Shown: one piece after another, positions 55,363 through 64,000 of the stretch
Numbering within the stretch: position 1 is the stretch's first letter
Layout: the number at the start of each line of letters is the position of its first letter
NCBI GenBank assembly: GCA_934463115.1
Contig: CAKSIN010000007.1
Span: 34,397-98,396 of the forward strand
DNA length: 64,000 nt
Direction of reading: 5' to 3'
Source: an uncultured Clostridia bacterium
GTDB taxonomy: Bacteria > Bacillota > Clostridia > UMGS1810
Made by a program: the position numbers and the translations under genes
The notes under the pieces: model-generated
The model's input: only the letters and a program-made list of their open reading frames with translations
What the model was told of the DNA's origin: nothing
Database searches by the model: none

Positions 55363-55860
55363 TTATTGCATTGTTGTATCTAAAACATTAACAACTTTAA
55401 CATCCTTGCGATCGGCATAATCTATTGTGTTCTTTGTCCCACTTGGCTGACCGTTCCAAACGGCAATTACAAGGCTTGAACGGTCAACCATCCATTCATT
55501 GCGTTTTTGATAGCAAGCTCTATAATAGTGATCGCTGATTATGGTTACATAATCGGCATTTTTTAATATGCGGTTATACCGCCGTTCTTCAAAGAATCCA
55601 CGCCGTTTCTCAAAGTCGGGGTGCGGTATGGCACAGATGAGGCGCAGAGCGTCATTCCGCTTTTTCTTTTCAAGCACAATTTCAGCCGCCCATATATCCG
55701 TACCTTTTGCCATACCCGTTATAAAAGTTACATATCCGTCCGCTATTGCATTGTCAATAGCCTTTTCCAAAAGATGTTTTACCTCATTTTCGGAAAGGCT
55801 TAATTTTTCCGGGCGATGTCCAGTAAAGCAGCACCTGTGTAATCGTTTTTCATTTTCCAT
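55363..55860 (-). CDS. SLOG/DUF1273-family protein
   Basis: A 165-residue Rossmann-like protein of the SLOG superfamily (DUF1273, YpsA-related). CCFTGHRPEKL (about 10-20) and FITGMAKGTDIWAAEIVL (about 46-63) are the nucleotide-binding features. SLOG domains are thought to sense or cut nucleotide-derived ligands and are common on mobile elements. AAGGAA lies upstream of the ATG. Its role in the element is unknown. Confidence 0.85.
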   Translation of the reverse strand: MENEKRLHRCCFTGHRPEKLSLSENEVKHLLEKAIDNAIADGYVTFITGMAKGTDIWAAEIVLEKKKRNDALRLICAIPHPDFEKRRGFFEERRYNRILKNADYVTIISDHYYRACYQKRNEWMVDRSSLVIAVWNGQPSGTKNTIDYADRKDVKVVNVLDTTMQ

Positions 55861-55902
55861 AATAAATATTCCTTCTTCCGTTGAAAATTCAATGCAATTA
55901 AA

Positions 55903-56097
55903 CTATTTTTCAAATTCTTTATTTAATATCTCATACAACTTTTCGGGGCTTTGTATAAGTTCGCTGCTATGATAGTATGAATGTTCTACATCATCCCAGT
56001 AAAAAATCATATAACCGTGTTTAAGCCGAATAATCTCAATGTCGGGATTATTACGAATATCATTTTTGAAATACGATAAAACCTCGCTATATTCCAC
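55903..56097 (-). CDS. Small hypothetical protein
   Basis: A 64-residue acidic protein starting with GTG at 56097, eight bases after AAAGGAG. It has aromatic runs (YMIFYWDD, YYHSSEL) and no membrane span. I do not recognise a family. It is upstream of the SLOG gene on the same strand, 42 bases away, and may be co-transcribed with it. Confidence 0.6.
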   Translation of the reverse strand: MEYSEVLSYFKNDIRNNPDIEIIRLKHGYMIFYWDDVEHSYYHSSELIQSPEKLYEILNKEFEK

Positions 56098-56233
56098 AGA
56101 AAACTCCTTTCTCCGTCAAATGTTTAATTACAGCGATTTTTGGACAAAATAAAAAATCGCAAAACTGATAGTTATACGACTTATCCTTTATAGTATTCAA
56201 TTTTACAAGCCTTTTATGAATTATGACGGCTTA

Positions 56234-57331
56234 TTAAGACGGATTATACATTTTTCCGAGCCGATCCATTTCCTTTGCTTTATGCTCCGGCAGAGAGTGA
56301 GCATAGATATTCAGCGTAACTGTCGGAGAAGCGTGTCCGAGTATTTCCGAAAGCGTCTTTATATCCATTCCGATTTCCAACGCCCTTGTAGCGAAAGTAT
56401 GCCGGGTTGTATGAAATTTAACATCACGAACGCCGATTTCCTTCAATATTGCCTTGTATCTCCGAGCGTAAACAGTCGGCTCGATAAATTTTCCCTTGCG
56501 GTTAATTAAAAAACCACCTCCGTGTTCAATCGCTTTGAGCTTTGCGGTTAAAAACTTCGGAAGTGGTATATCACGCACAGATGTATCGCTTTTCGGTAGG
56601 GCAATCACGATTTCTGTTTTCTTTTTTCCTTTGTCGGACTTTGCTCTGTAAAGCGTTTGCTGTATAGATATAACACCTCTTTTTAAGTCAACATTTTTCC
56701 ATTCCAATGCACATAATTCTCCGATTCTGATACCTGTGTAAAGGCAAATCAAAATCCCTATATCATTAGGATTATCCGAGCTTTCAATGTATTTTTCTAT
56801 TGCTTTCTGCTCGTTTTTACCAAACACGACAACCTCTTTATTTTTCTGCTTCGGCAGCTTTATACGCTTGCATACGGTAGGCATTAAGCCGTTATCGGCA
56901 GCGGTATCCAAACCGAGCTTTAACACGGTATATATCAGCTTGACTGTTGACGGCTCCCATTTTGAAACAAGACCGTTTATAAAATCCTGCACCGTAAATT
57001 TAGTTATATCACATAATCTGATATTGCCGAGTTCCGTATTGATATGCTTGTCAATAAGAGAAGAATAAACCGTATATGATGATTTTTTTATGTGCTTCTG
57101 CGTTAATAGCCACTTTTCAAACCAATCCTTCACAAATATTTCTGAGGGAGGTTTGTTTTGCCGCTGTTTGACCTTTGCTTTTGCTGTGAGCAACTTCTCT
57201 TTTGCATCTTTGTATGTTTTCCCGTAAACATATCCGATAATACCTTTACCTTGTAAATCGTAGTCCTTTATATATCGACCCTCGTATCTGCCGTCTTTTC
57301 TTTTGTAAATATTTTCGCCCTTGCGAGCCAT
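56234..57331 (-). CDS. int: Tyrosine recombinase / integrase (Tn916-like)
   Basis: A 365-residue phage-type integrase. An N-terminal AP2-like arm-binding domain (about 1-60) starts RKGENIYKRKDGRYEGRY; a core-binding domain follows (about 65-155). Catalytic residues are R202 (TGIRIGEL), K247, H307 and R310 (HTTRHTFATRA), H333 (LGHASPTVT) and Y343. All are present, so it should be active. Next to conjugation genes it marks the left end of the element, whose att site should be within a few hundred bases. Confidence 0.95.
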   Translation of the reverse strand: MARKGENIYKRKDGRYEGRYIKDYDLQGKGIIGYVYGKTYKDAKEKLLTAKAKVKQRQNKPPSEIFVKDWFEKWLLTQKHIKKSSYTVYSSLIDKHINTELGNIRLCDITKFTVQDFINGLVSKWEPSTVKLIYTVLKLGLDTAADNGLMPTVCKRIKLPKQKNKEVVVFGKNEQKAIEKYIESSDNPNDIGILICLYTGIRIGELCALEWKNVDLKRGVISIQQTLYRAKSDKGKKKTEIVIALPKSDTSVRDIPLPKFLTAKLKAIEHGGGFLINRKGKFIEPTVYARRYKAILKEIGVRDVKFHTTRHTFATRALEIGMDIKTLSEILGHASPTVTLNIYAHSLPEHKAKEMDRLGKMYNPS

Positions 57332-57542
57332 AGAAAATCACTCCTTTGACCTTAAATTTTTGACGGACAATTTTTATAAATTTTCCTCAAAAACTTGTTT
57401 TTTTACGCCAATTATGATATAATTGACTATAATAATTTTATCATTGACTGCAAACTTTATAAATAGCTCAAATCCTTATTTTTCAAGGCGTTGGAGCGTT
57501 TTTAACAGTCAAGTAATAAAACTATCAGTTACGAAACTTAAA

Positions 57543-57582
57543 AAGACAGCGAAAGGCATATAGAAATGCTCCCCGCTGTCTT
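57543..57582 (-). terminator. Terminator of the conjugation gene cluster
   Basis: AAGACAGCG and CGCTGTCTT form a nine-base stem; on the minus strand it is followed by TTTTT. It lies eight bases after the stop of the NlpC/P60 gene. Confidence 0.8.
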
Positions 57583-57589
57583 ATATTTT

Positions 57590-59953
57590 TTAATAGCATC
57601 TCGGTCTTGCCGCAAAGCCGAAACCGCTGTTTGTTGTGATAACGACATTATTATTACCACTTGAACAATGGATAACAAGAATGTTTCCGGCAGCGTCCTT
57701 TCCGGCAACGATTCCGACGTGAGATAAATCACCGTAAAAGGCTAAATCCCCGGCTTGAGCGCTACTCCAAGATATTCGGCTGCACTTTGCAATTTGCCCT
57801 TTCGTTCCGTGTCCTATGCTTGACGCATTAAGCCCGGAATTGATAAAGCTCCAAGTAACAAACCCCGAACAGTCAAGTCCGAAAGGTCTTTTTGTCCCGG
57901 TTGTTTTACTGCCTTCTGCCGATACTGTTTTCAGCTTGCCCCATTCTGAGTCCCAGCCGATAGCAGACGATTTACCGCCCCAAAAGTAATTTACCTTGCC
58001 TACAAGCGAGCAAGCTGCTTTTATAACCTTCTTTCGCTCCGCCGATAAACTGTCGGGTAAGTTTTTCAAAATATCCTGTGCGGTTGCGTCCGATACGGCG
58101 AGCGACTGCGCTGCGGAAATCAGCACCTCATCTTGTTCCAAAAGCGTATCGAGCGCTTCCTGCTGCTTGCGTGTGAAATTATACTGTGAAATCATATCCT
58201 CTTTTGTTTTCGCCGTAATTGTAATATACACAACCTTTTCATTGGTATCACCGCTTGCAACCGTTTCCGTCCGAGATGTTATCTCGTGCATATCCCAAAA
58301 CACATCCTTGAGCTTTTGTTTTTTATCATCCGTGATAACGACAACATCTTCGACCGTATCATCTTCCACACCCGCAACCTTTGTTGCAAATACGGCGAGT
58401 ACCAAGTCCCAATTTGCCTGTTCGCCGATAATTTCGCTGCGGTCGGCGGCTGCGGCATTTTCTATGTCATCGAGCTTATTTGAAAGCTCCATATTGCACT
58501 CTGCGACAATAGCGGAAATGGGGATACTGTCATTATCCGCCGCTTCATCGGAAATGAAGATACCGAAAGGACTTGCAGCTATCGCCGCAACAACGATTAC
58601 GATAATAAGAGCGACCAAAAGCACCGCCCATCCGCCGAGCGCGGCAAGTGCGGAGATAACGGCTTTTGTTGCCGCTGCAACCATTTGAGCGACCTTGACC
58701 GTAATTTTAACCGCCGCTTTTGCGGTTGCCTTTGCGGCTTGTGCAGATTTTTGAGTAACCTCTTTCGCTTGCTTGGCAGCTTGCTTTGCCGCTTTTTTCG
58801 TGATTTCCTTCTGCGTCTTTGCCGCCCGTTTAGCAGATTTAACAGCTTTTTTCTTTGCAGACTTGCCGACATAGGAATTTCCCGTTTTCACGGCTTTGTT
58901 TGTGCCTTTCAAAAGACTGTCTTTTGTTTTAACCGCTTTTTTTGCTCCTGTTGATACATTTCGGGTAACGGTGTGAGCGTTCTGCTTTGGCATTGCTTTT
59001 GCTCTGTCCGGTGTTTTTATGAGGTCGGACGGAGCTTTGCCGTGTGAGCGTATATAGCTTTCCTTGGTTTTCGGCATAGATTTCGAGGGTAATGCAGCGT
59101 CAGATATGCTTTGTTTTGCTTCGGGCGCTGAAATTTCTGTTTTCGGCAAATTTTCGTTATGTATCGGCATATCCGAAGTATGATTTTGGCGAGCTGCCTT
59201 TTCAGCTTCAGCTTTTGTTTTCAGTTTCTCCGAAACATATTTTTTCCGTGCGTCCTTTATGGCTTGCTCTTTGGTTTTTGAAGTGGGAGCAGAGGGAACG
59301 GCGGTATTTTCTCTTGTTTTTGGAGCAATTTCGGTCGATTTTTGCTTGATACCGTCCTTAACTTCGGCGGTTTTGTGCTGTTTTATGTAATTAGCCTTTG
59401 TTTTAACTGTATCCGCCGTTTTCTCCGACATATCCGATTTATGCGACTTTATATATACTTCTTTGGTCTTAACCTGTGCGGTAGATTTGCTCTGCACCTT
59501 TGGAGCATTTTCGTGTGCAGATGTTTTATACTCCGCTTGTATGCTCTCTTTTGTTTTCGGAGCATTTTCGGGCTGCTTCGGTGTGTTCTGTACTTCTGGA
59601 ATATTGTAATTTTGAGGCGTGTTTGGCATATCGGAATTTTGCCGTGTTTTCACTTGCTGACGGTGCTGCTTCAACTTGTTTTCCGCAAAATGCTTACCTT
59701 TTTGGTAAACAGTATCGACAGCGGAATAGTAGGTGTTTTCAACCTGTTCGGTTGCTTCAACTTCGGCTCGCTGCGGCTGCTCCGACTGCCGTGTATCAAG
59801 CCGCTTATCTACGATATTTTTGATAAACACATCTTTTGACACGGTTTTTATATCCTTGACTGCTTCTTTTGCAAAACGGTCTGCGGCTTTCGGAGTATTC
59901 TGAACAGCCTTGGTGGTTGTTTTCGGCTTTGTCTTTATATCTTTTTCGCTCAA
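57590..59953 (-). CDS. CD1108-type mobile-element protein with NlpC/P60 peptidase
   Basis: A 787-residue protein of conjugative elements. The N-terminal half is low-complexity, Lys/Ala-rich, with repeats of the form TKExYIxxH. A membrane span lies at about 425-460 (ALGGWAVLLVALIIVIVV). The extracellular end (about 645-787) is an NlpC/P60 domain with the Cys in GLDCSGFV and the His in DLSHVGIV. It should cut peptidoglycan to open a path for the transfer channel. The GGDEF gene is 18 bases upstream. Confidence 0.88.
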   Translation of the reverse strand: MSEKDIKTKPKTTTKAVQNTPKAADRFAKEAVKDIKTVSKDVFIKNIVDKRLDTRQSEQPQRAEVEATEQVENTYYSAVDTVYQKGKHFAENKLKQHRQQVKTRQNSDMPNTPQNYNIPEVQNTPKQPENAPKTKESIQAEYKTSAHENAPKVQSKSTAQVKTKEVYIKSHKSDMSEKTADTVKTKANYIKQHKTAEVKDGIKQKSTEIAPKTRENTAVPSAPTSKTKEQAIKDARKKYVSEKLKTKAEAEKAARQNHTSDMPIHNENLPKTEISAPEAKQSISDAALPSKSMPKTKESYIRSHGKAPSDLIKTPDRAKAMPKQNAHTVTRNVSTGAKKAVKTKDSLLKGTNKAVKTGNSYVGKSAKKKAVKSAKRAAKTQKEITKKAAKQAAKQAKEVTQKSAQAAKATAKAAVKITVKVAQMVAAATKAVISALAALGGWAVLLVALIIVIVVAAIAASPFGIFISDEAADNDSIPISAIVAECNMELSNKLDDIENAAAADRSEIIGEQANWDLVLAVFATKVAGVEDDTVEDVVVITDDKKQKLKDVFWDMHEITSRTETVASGDTNEKVVYITITAKTKEDMISQYNFTRKQQEALDTLLEQDEVLISAAQSLAVSDATAQDILKNLPDSLSAERKKVIKAACSLVGKVNYFWGGKSSAIGWDSEWGKLKTVSAEGSKTTGTKRPFGLDCSGFVTWSFINSGLNASSIGHGTKGQIAKCSRISWSSAQAGDLAFYGDLSHVGIVAGKDAAGNILVIHCSSGNNNVVITTNSGFGFAARPRCY

Positions 59954-59971
59954 AGCGTATCACCTCCGGCG

Positions 59972-60457
59972 TTATTTTTTGCTCTTTTTATCCTTATACA
60001 TTTTCTCATCGGCACGGCAGATTATATCGTCAATGCTTTTACTGTATTTTTCGTGGAATCTTGAATAGCCTATTGAAACAGACAGGTTATACAGCTTTTC
60101 ATTGTTGATAAAATATATCGTGTCCTTAAATTGCGATATATACGGCAGCACATTGCTTTCGGATATACAGACAAATTCATCACCGCCGATGCGGTAAATA
60201 TCCGCCTTTAATCCGATAGTATCCCGGAGAGCCTTTGCAACGGTCTTTATTGCGTCATCACCGCTGAAATGCCCGTAACTGTCGTTTATCTCTTTCAAGC
60301 CGTTTACATCGACAACAATAACCGTAATGCGTGAAATGTTTGCGTTAGGCTTTCGGAGCTTTTTTAGGCGTTCCTCATAAGCGTTGCGATTTTGCACTTC
60401 TGTCATACTGTCGGTATAGGCAAGCTCAAATAATTTTTCTGTCATTTTGTTTTTCAT
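59972..60457 (-). CDS. GGDEF-domain protein (putative diguanylate cyclase)
   Basis: A 161-residue protein that is almost only a GGDEF domain. The active-site loop RIGGDEFVCI is intact, as is DSMTEVQNRNAYEERL near the start, and DVNGLKEIND. The I-site (RxxD before the loop) is missing, so product inhibition is unlikely. The start is ATG 60457, with AAGGAGGACG upstream, placing it 58 bases beyond the VirB4 stop; an in-frame ATG at 60526 would overlap virB4. Such enzymes make cyclic di-GMP. A location inside a conjugation module is unusual. Confidence 0.88.
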   Translation of the reverse strand: MKNKMTEKLFELAYTDSMTEVQNRNAYEERLKKLRKPNANISRITVIVVDVNGLKEINDSYGHFSGDDAIKTVAKALRDTIGLKADIYRIGGDEFVCISESNVLPYISQFKDTIYFINNEKLYNLSVSIGYSRFHEKYSKSIDDIICRADEKMYKDKKSKK

Positions 60458-60515
60458 AGCGTCCTCCTTGCAAAAATTCAGCGGCGGAGTTTTTTCTGCT
60501 CCGCCGCATATAATA

Positions 60516-62861
60516 TTACTGCTCATTAATTTTTGTCGACATCAGTTTATAGAGTTCCGTATCGGTCGGAAACTCATTGATAAACGGCACAATGGAACCG
60601 CCGACCTTGATAAGTCCCCGTCCAGCTCCGGCATTGGTGATGTAGCTCATCTGCGTATCGGATATGGATAAAAGCTCCGACAGGTCTTTTCTGTCCGACG
60701 GTGCTTGATTTAAGAGCAGCAGAAATTCGCTGTTTGAAAGCATACCTCTTGCCGTTTCGTTTAACAGGCAGTCGGAAATGTTCTGTGTGATGCCCGTGAG
60801 CAGTCCGCCGTATTTTCTAAACCGTTTCCAGCACTTCAAAAGGAAATCCGCACTGTACGGATTTTTGAAATACAAATGTGCTTCATCGACATAAACACGG
60901 GTGTATTTGCCACGCCGTCTGTTTGCCATAACTCTGTTAAAAATATTATCAAGCATAATCAAAAGTCCGATAGACTTCATCTGTTCGCCAAGCTCCAAAA
61001 TATCATAAGCAACAATACGGTTGTTCGTATTGACATCGCTCTGATGTGCAAATGCGTCAAGCGAGCCTGTTGTAAATATTTCAAGCGATAATGCAAGGTC
61101 TTGTGCTTCGTCCTCCGGCTGACGGAGTAATTCGTTGCGGAAATCCACCAAAGTAGGCATATATTCCGATTTGCCGCTTAAATATTCGCCGTAAACCTTA
61201 ATGGCACAACGGTCAATGATTGACTTGTCCTTTGCACCGACACCGCCGCCGAGCCTTGAATCATTGCTTTTTAATAATTGGTCGAACAGAGATATTAAAA
61301 ATTCCGACTTTATCGACACGGGGTTTTCGTCCATATCAATATCGTTATTTATTTCAAGTGCGTTGATATGATTTTTCGATGAGGCTGAAAGCGTGATAAC
61401 CTCACCGCCGAGATTTCGTATGAGTGAGCCGTATTCACGCTCAACATCTATGACGATAATATCATCATTTGAAAACAGAGCCGACATCAGAATTTCCATT
61501 TTTGCCGCAAATGATTTACCCGATCCGGACACACCGAGAATAAAGCCGTTTCCGTTTAGTAACAGCTTGCGATTACACATAAGTAAATTGTGCGATATTG
61601 CATTTATTCCGTAATACAAACCGCCCTTGTCGATTATTTCTTGTGTTTTGTACGGTGATAAAACCGCCGTACTTTCGGTCGTGAGTGTTCGCATTGCCTT
61701 TATATTCAGAGTTCCGAAAGGTAATACCGTCTGCATACCGTCCTCCTGCTGATATTTGAGCGTTGCAAAATTGCAGAGGTGTTTTCTGCCTATCGACATC
61801 AGCGTTTCGGTATCGTTATCGAGCTGTTCCAAACTGTCGGCAATATGCAAAAGCGTAACCGTTACAAACATCATTCGTTGGTCACGGGTGGTGAGGTCGT
61901 CTAAAAATTCCTTGATTTCCTTTCGCATTTGCTCCATTTCATACGGAATATTTGCGGAAAAATTATTGTTTTCGTTCTGTTTCTGCTGCCATTTTGTAAT
62001 ATCCGTTTCAATGGCAAGGAGTTTTTTCTGAACGATTTTAACCGCCTCATCGGTAGGGATAGGCTGAATCGTGATAGAGAGCATCATACTCCTTGAAAAG
62101 TCGGTTAATTCCGAAATCATACTGTCTTTGAGGAAAGAGGGATACTCTTTTAGGAAAACCGTTCTTGCGTATTTATCGCCGATTTTGATATAGTCTTTCT
62201 TAAATTCCAAGCTGTCGGGAGCAATGTAATCTTTGAAGTCTGCACCTTTCGCCATAGCTTTTTTGAGGTCAAAATCAAATTCTTCATTTTCGCCCGTTTT
62301 GAAAAAGTCATTAAAAATGCGAAGCCTGTCTTTGTAACCAAGCTCCGCTATTTTTGACGATATTTTCGCATAATCGGCTGTTAAATCGTTTCCCACACGA
62401 GTAAAGAATGTCCGAGCCTCCTCGATGTTTTTCTTTTCGGTTGCGACCGTGATATATTTTTCGTGTACGATGTTGTTGCTCTCCGACATCTTATCACAGA
62501 GTATGCCGTTCAATTCTTGCGTATATTTCTTGTAATTCGGATTATCCGACGGTGTTGTAATTTGTTCAAACACCTTGTTGTGCAGCTGACGGTTATATAT
62601 CGTGATTTCAGCCATTGCGTCTGTCGGAAGCCCGTTTAATATTGCAGAGTGGGCAAGAAACATTTGCAGCTGGTCATCGTCTGAAGCTACGGCATAGTTT
62701 ATGTCCGAAAATTTCCACGACTTTGAAAACAGCCGTCCCGTCCGAAAAATGCCGTCTTTGTATATCGCATCAATCGGTATCGACTGCTGAACCGTCCTTG
62801 CAATTTTTCTTTTTTGCTTTTTTATTCGGTTTTTTCTTCCGAACAGATTTAGCATTGCCAT
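60516..62861 (-). CDS. VirB4-like conjugation ATPase
   Basis: A 781-residue ATPase that powers the type IV secretion channel. Walker A GVSGSGKSF is at about 441-449, and Walker B YTRVYVDEAHLYF near 650. The N-terminal half is the CagE/TrbE/VirB domain. AAAGGAGG is seven bases before the ATG. Its beginning overlaps the prgI gene by 92 bases in another frame, which is tight even for conjugation operons. Confidence 0.93.
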   Translation of the reverse strand: MAMLNLFGRKNRIKKQKRKIARTVQQSIPIDAIYKDGIFRTGRLFSKSWKFSDINYAVASDDDQLQMFLAHSAILNGLPTDAMAEITIYNRQLHNKVFEQITTPSDNPNYKKYTQELNGILCDKMSESNNIVHEKYITVATEKKNIEEARTFFTRVGNDLTADYAKISSKIAELGYKDRLRIFNDFFKTGENEEFDFDLKKAMAKGADFKDYIAPDSLEFKKDYIKIGDKYARTVFLKEYPSFLKDSMISELTDFSRSMMLSITIQPIPTDEAVKIVQKKLLAIETDITKWQQKQNENNNFSANIPYEMEQMRKEIKEFLDDLTTRDQRMMFVTVTLLHIADSLEQLDNDTETLMSIGRKHLCNFATLKYQQEDGMQTVLPFGTLNIKAMRTLTTESTAVLSPYKTQEIIDKGGLYYGINAISHNLLMCNRKLLLNGNGFILGVSGSGKSFAAKMEILMSALFSNDDIIVIDVEREYGSLIRNLGGEVITLSASSKNHINALEINNDIDMDENPVSIKSEFLISLFDQLLKSNDSRLGGGVGAKDKSIIDRCAIKVYGEYLSGKSEYMPTLVDFRNELLRQPEDEAQDLALSLEIFTTGSLDAFAHQSDVNTNNRIVAYDILELGEQMKSIGLLIMLDNIFNRVMANRRRGKYTRVYVDEAHLYFKNPYSADFLLKCWKRFRKYGGLLTGITQNISDCLLNETARGMLSNSEFLLLLNQAPSDRKDLSELLSISDTQMSYITNAGAGRGLIKVGGSIVPFINEFPTDTELYKLMSTKINEQ

Positions 62862-63192
62862 TTGTGAGTTCCTCCTTTATCATTTCATAAAGATAATTCG
62901 TGCTTTCAAATTTTCGCACTCCGGCAGCGAGAAATTCGGACCTAAACCACGCTCCGACAAATTCTTCAAAGTTCATACCGTTGTATTTGAAAAAGCCGGT
63001 AACAGCAATAGGTGCTGCCGCCACAATACAAAGCCAAGATACCGTTTCTTTGTCGATATAGTTTTTAAGTCCGAAGTATATCCCGACCGCCGCACTGACG
63101 GCGGCTACCGAACAGATAAACTGCCTTGTGGACAGTCCGAAAAACAGGCTTTCGTGATAGTCCTTTATTTCCTTGTTAATTCGTATCTCCAA
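62770..63192 (-). CDS. PrgI-family membrane protein
   Basis: A 140-residue protein with two membrane spans at about 27-45 and 52-70, as in PrgI of Gram-positive conjugation systems, where it pairs with the VirB4 ATPase. The C-terminal tail is very Lys-rich (KSVRKKKPNKKAKKK). Its last 92 bases overlap virB4 and its first 17 overlap the methyltransferase gene. The call rests on size, membrane pattern and gene order. Confidence 0.85.
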   Translation of the reverse strand: MEIRINKEIKDYHESLFFGLSTRQFICSVAAVSAAVGIYFGLKNYIDKETVSWLCIVAAAPIAVTGFFKYNGMNFEEFVGAWFRSEFLAAGVRKFESTNYLYEMIKEELTNGNAKSVRKKKPNKKAKKKNCKDGSAVDTD

Positions 63193-64000
63193 AATTGATT
63201 ACCTCCGTTTCATTGGTCAGTTGTAAAATGCGTTCCCGTGCCGTTTTGCAGTATTCGGGGTTAATGTCGATGCCGATAAATTTTCGGTTGTTTTTCACCG
63301 CAACAACACCTGTTGTACCGCTTCCGAAAAACGGATCTAACACAATGCCGCCGATTTTTGAGCCTGCAAGAATACAAGGCTCTATCAGCTTTTCAGGATA
63401 TACCGCAAAATGCCCCGGAATATGCGAAGCATTTATCGCAACGCTCCACACATCACGCTTGTTTCGCATATCCGAAAAATCGGTTTTATCCCTCGGTAAA
63501 AATATGCCTTGCTTTCTGTCCTTATACTTTGTTTTATCCGACACCCCACGGCTGTATCTTAATATACTGCTCTGTGCCGCAGGCTCTTTTACTGCGTCAT
63601 AATCATAATAATACTTTGATGATTTTGAAAGCAGAAATATATGCTCATAGCACTTTGAGGGGCGGTCTTTGACAGACTCCGGCATACAGTTTTTCTTGTG
63701 CCATATAATGTCCGAGCGTAAATACCAGCCGTTTTCACGCAAGGAAAAGGCAAGCAGCCACGGAACGCCTATCATATCCTTTGCTTTTATTCCGTGCCAA
63801 ATCTTGGGCATATTATAACAAGACGGGTTGTATTGAGGATTAAGATTTTTATTGCTCCATTCGGATATTTGTTTGTTCCAGCCGCCTTTACCGCTTCCGG
63901 CATAACTGTCCGCAATATTAACCCAAAGTGTTCCGTCCGGCTTTAATACACGCTTTACTTCTTCAAAAACAAGCAATAGATTTTGTATGTATTCATACGG
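63176..64000 (-). CDS. DNA methyltransferase, beta class (partial, N-terminus outside window)
   Basis: The frame is open to the edge of the window, with 274 residues visible. VLKPDGTLWVNIADSYAG follows where an SPPY catalytic motif is expected just outside the window. The SAM-binding motif comes last: DPFFGSGTTGVVAVKNNR and FIGIDINPEYC. Order IV-then-I is the beta class of N4-cytosine/N6-adenine enzymes. No restriction enzyme is visible; on an ICE it is likely used to protect the incoming DNA. Confidence 0.88.
   Translation of the reverse strand, partial: PYEYIQNLLLVFEEVKRVLKPDGTLWVNIADSYAGSGKGGWNKQISEWSNKNLNPQYNPSCYNMPKIWHGIKAKDMIGVPWLLAFSLRENGWYLRSDIIWHKKNCMPESVKDRPSKCYEHIFLLSKSSKYYYDYDAVKEPAAQSSILRYSRGVSDKTKYKDRKQGIFLPRDKTDFSDMRNKRDVWSVAINASHIPGHFAVYPEKLIEPCILAGSKIGGIVLDPFFGSGTTGVVAVKNNRKFIGIDINPEYCKTARERILQLTNETEVINFGDTN

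Larger units (their letters stand above)
55363..64000. mobile_element. Left part of an integrative conjugative element (continues beyond the window)
   Basis: A tyrosine integrase followed by conjugation genes (NlpC/P60 protein, VirB4, PrgI) and a DNA methyltransferase, all on the minus strand, form the recognisable core of a Clostridia ICE. The SLOG and 64-residue proteins left of the integrase may belong to it. No attachment repeat could be identified because the right end is outside the window. Confidence 0.7.

Noticed and set aside
57332..57589. Integrase attachment site in the AT-rich stretch before int
   Set aside because: No duplicated core could be found because the right end of the element is outside the window.
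1..64000. CRISPR arrays, tRNA and rRNA genes
   Set aside because: No regularly spaced repeats, cloverleaf or rRNA-like stretches were noticed while reading; I could not run a covariance search.

Overview
The window looks like chromosome of a low-to-mid-GC Gram-positive bacterium of class Clostridia, probably gut-associated. The evidence is the lepB-rbgA-rnhB-yraN order, a type III glutamine synthetase, an Amt transporter fused to PII, S-layer-homology and dockerin surface proteins, and Clostridia-style conjugative and serine-recombinase modules. I cannot name a genus. Base composition by eye changes from a balanced backbone (1-24.8 kb) to clearly AT-richer DNA in the accessory half.

Region 1 (1-24.8 kb) is backbone: the end of lepB, rbgA, rnhB, yraN, a membrane dipeptidase, an aminotransferase and purB; then a nitrogen-assimilation operon (GSIII, Amt-PII, AsnB) behind its own promoter and a hairpin leader that looks like an attenuator. 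Convergent to it is uvrB-uvrA-FHA-SEDS on the minus strand. A 1391-residue secreted protein, trpS, a compact candidate type I toxin-antitoxin locus and a DUF11 protein follow.

Region 2 (24.8-36.8 kb) is mobile. A cassette of about 5 kb lies between two copies of a 27-bp direct repeat. It carries a three-component ABC (ABC-3C) conflict system, made of an SMC-like DUF3732 ATPase, a middle component and a nuclease-like protein, plus a Fic protein with a degenerate active-site motif. The right repeat copy abuts three tandem large serine recombinases, a small mobile-element protein and HTH regulators. This suggests a site where cassettes are added beside a recombinase module.

Region 3 (37-47.4 kb) is a surface-protein locus. 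A dockerin-bearing subtilisin-like protease is divergent from a cohesin-like protein, two BspA-type leucine-rich-repeat proteins with dockerins, and a cohesin-like protein ending in SLH repeats. Together they could form a small cellulosome-like assembly that displays a protease and adhesins instead of glycosidases. A shared 18-bp palindrome sits in the divergent promoter region and again before the downstream ABC operon.

Region 4 (47.5-55.3 kb) is a TetR-regulated operon: two ABC exporter-fold half-transporters, three SAM methyltransferases, a metallo-beta-lactamase-fold protein and an ATC-hydrolase-family protein. Region 5 (55.4-64 kb, running off the window) is the left part of an integrative conjugative element with a tyrosine integrase, NlpC/P60 protein, GGDEF protein, VirB4, PrgI and a DNA methyltransferase.
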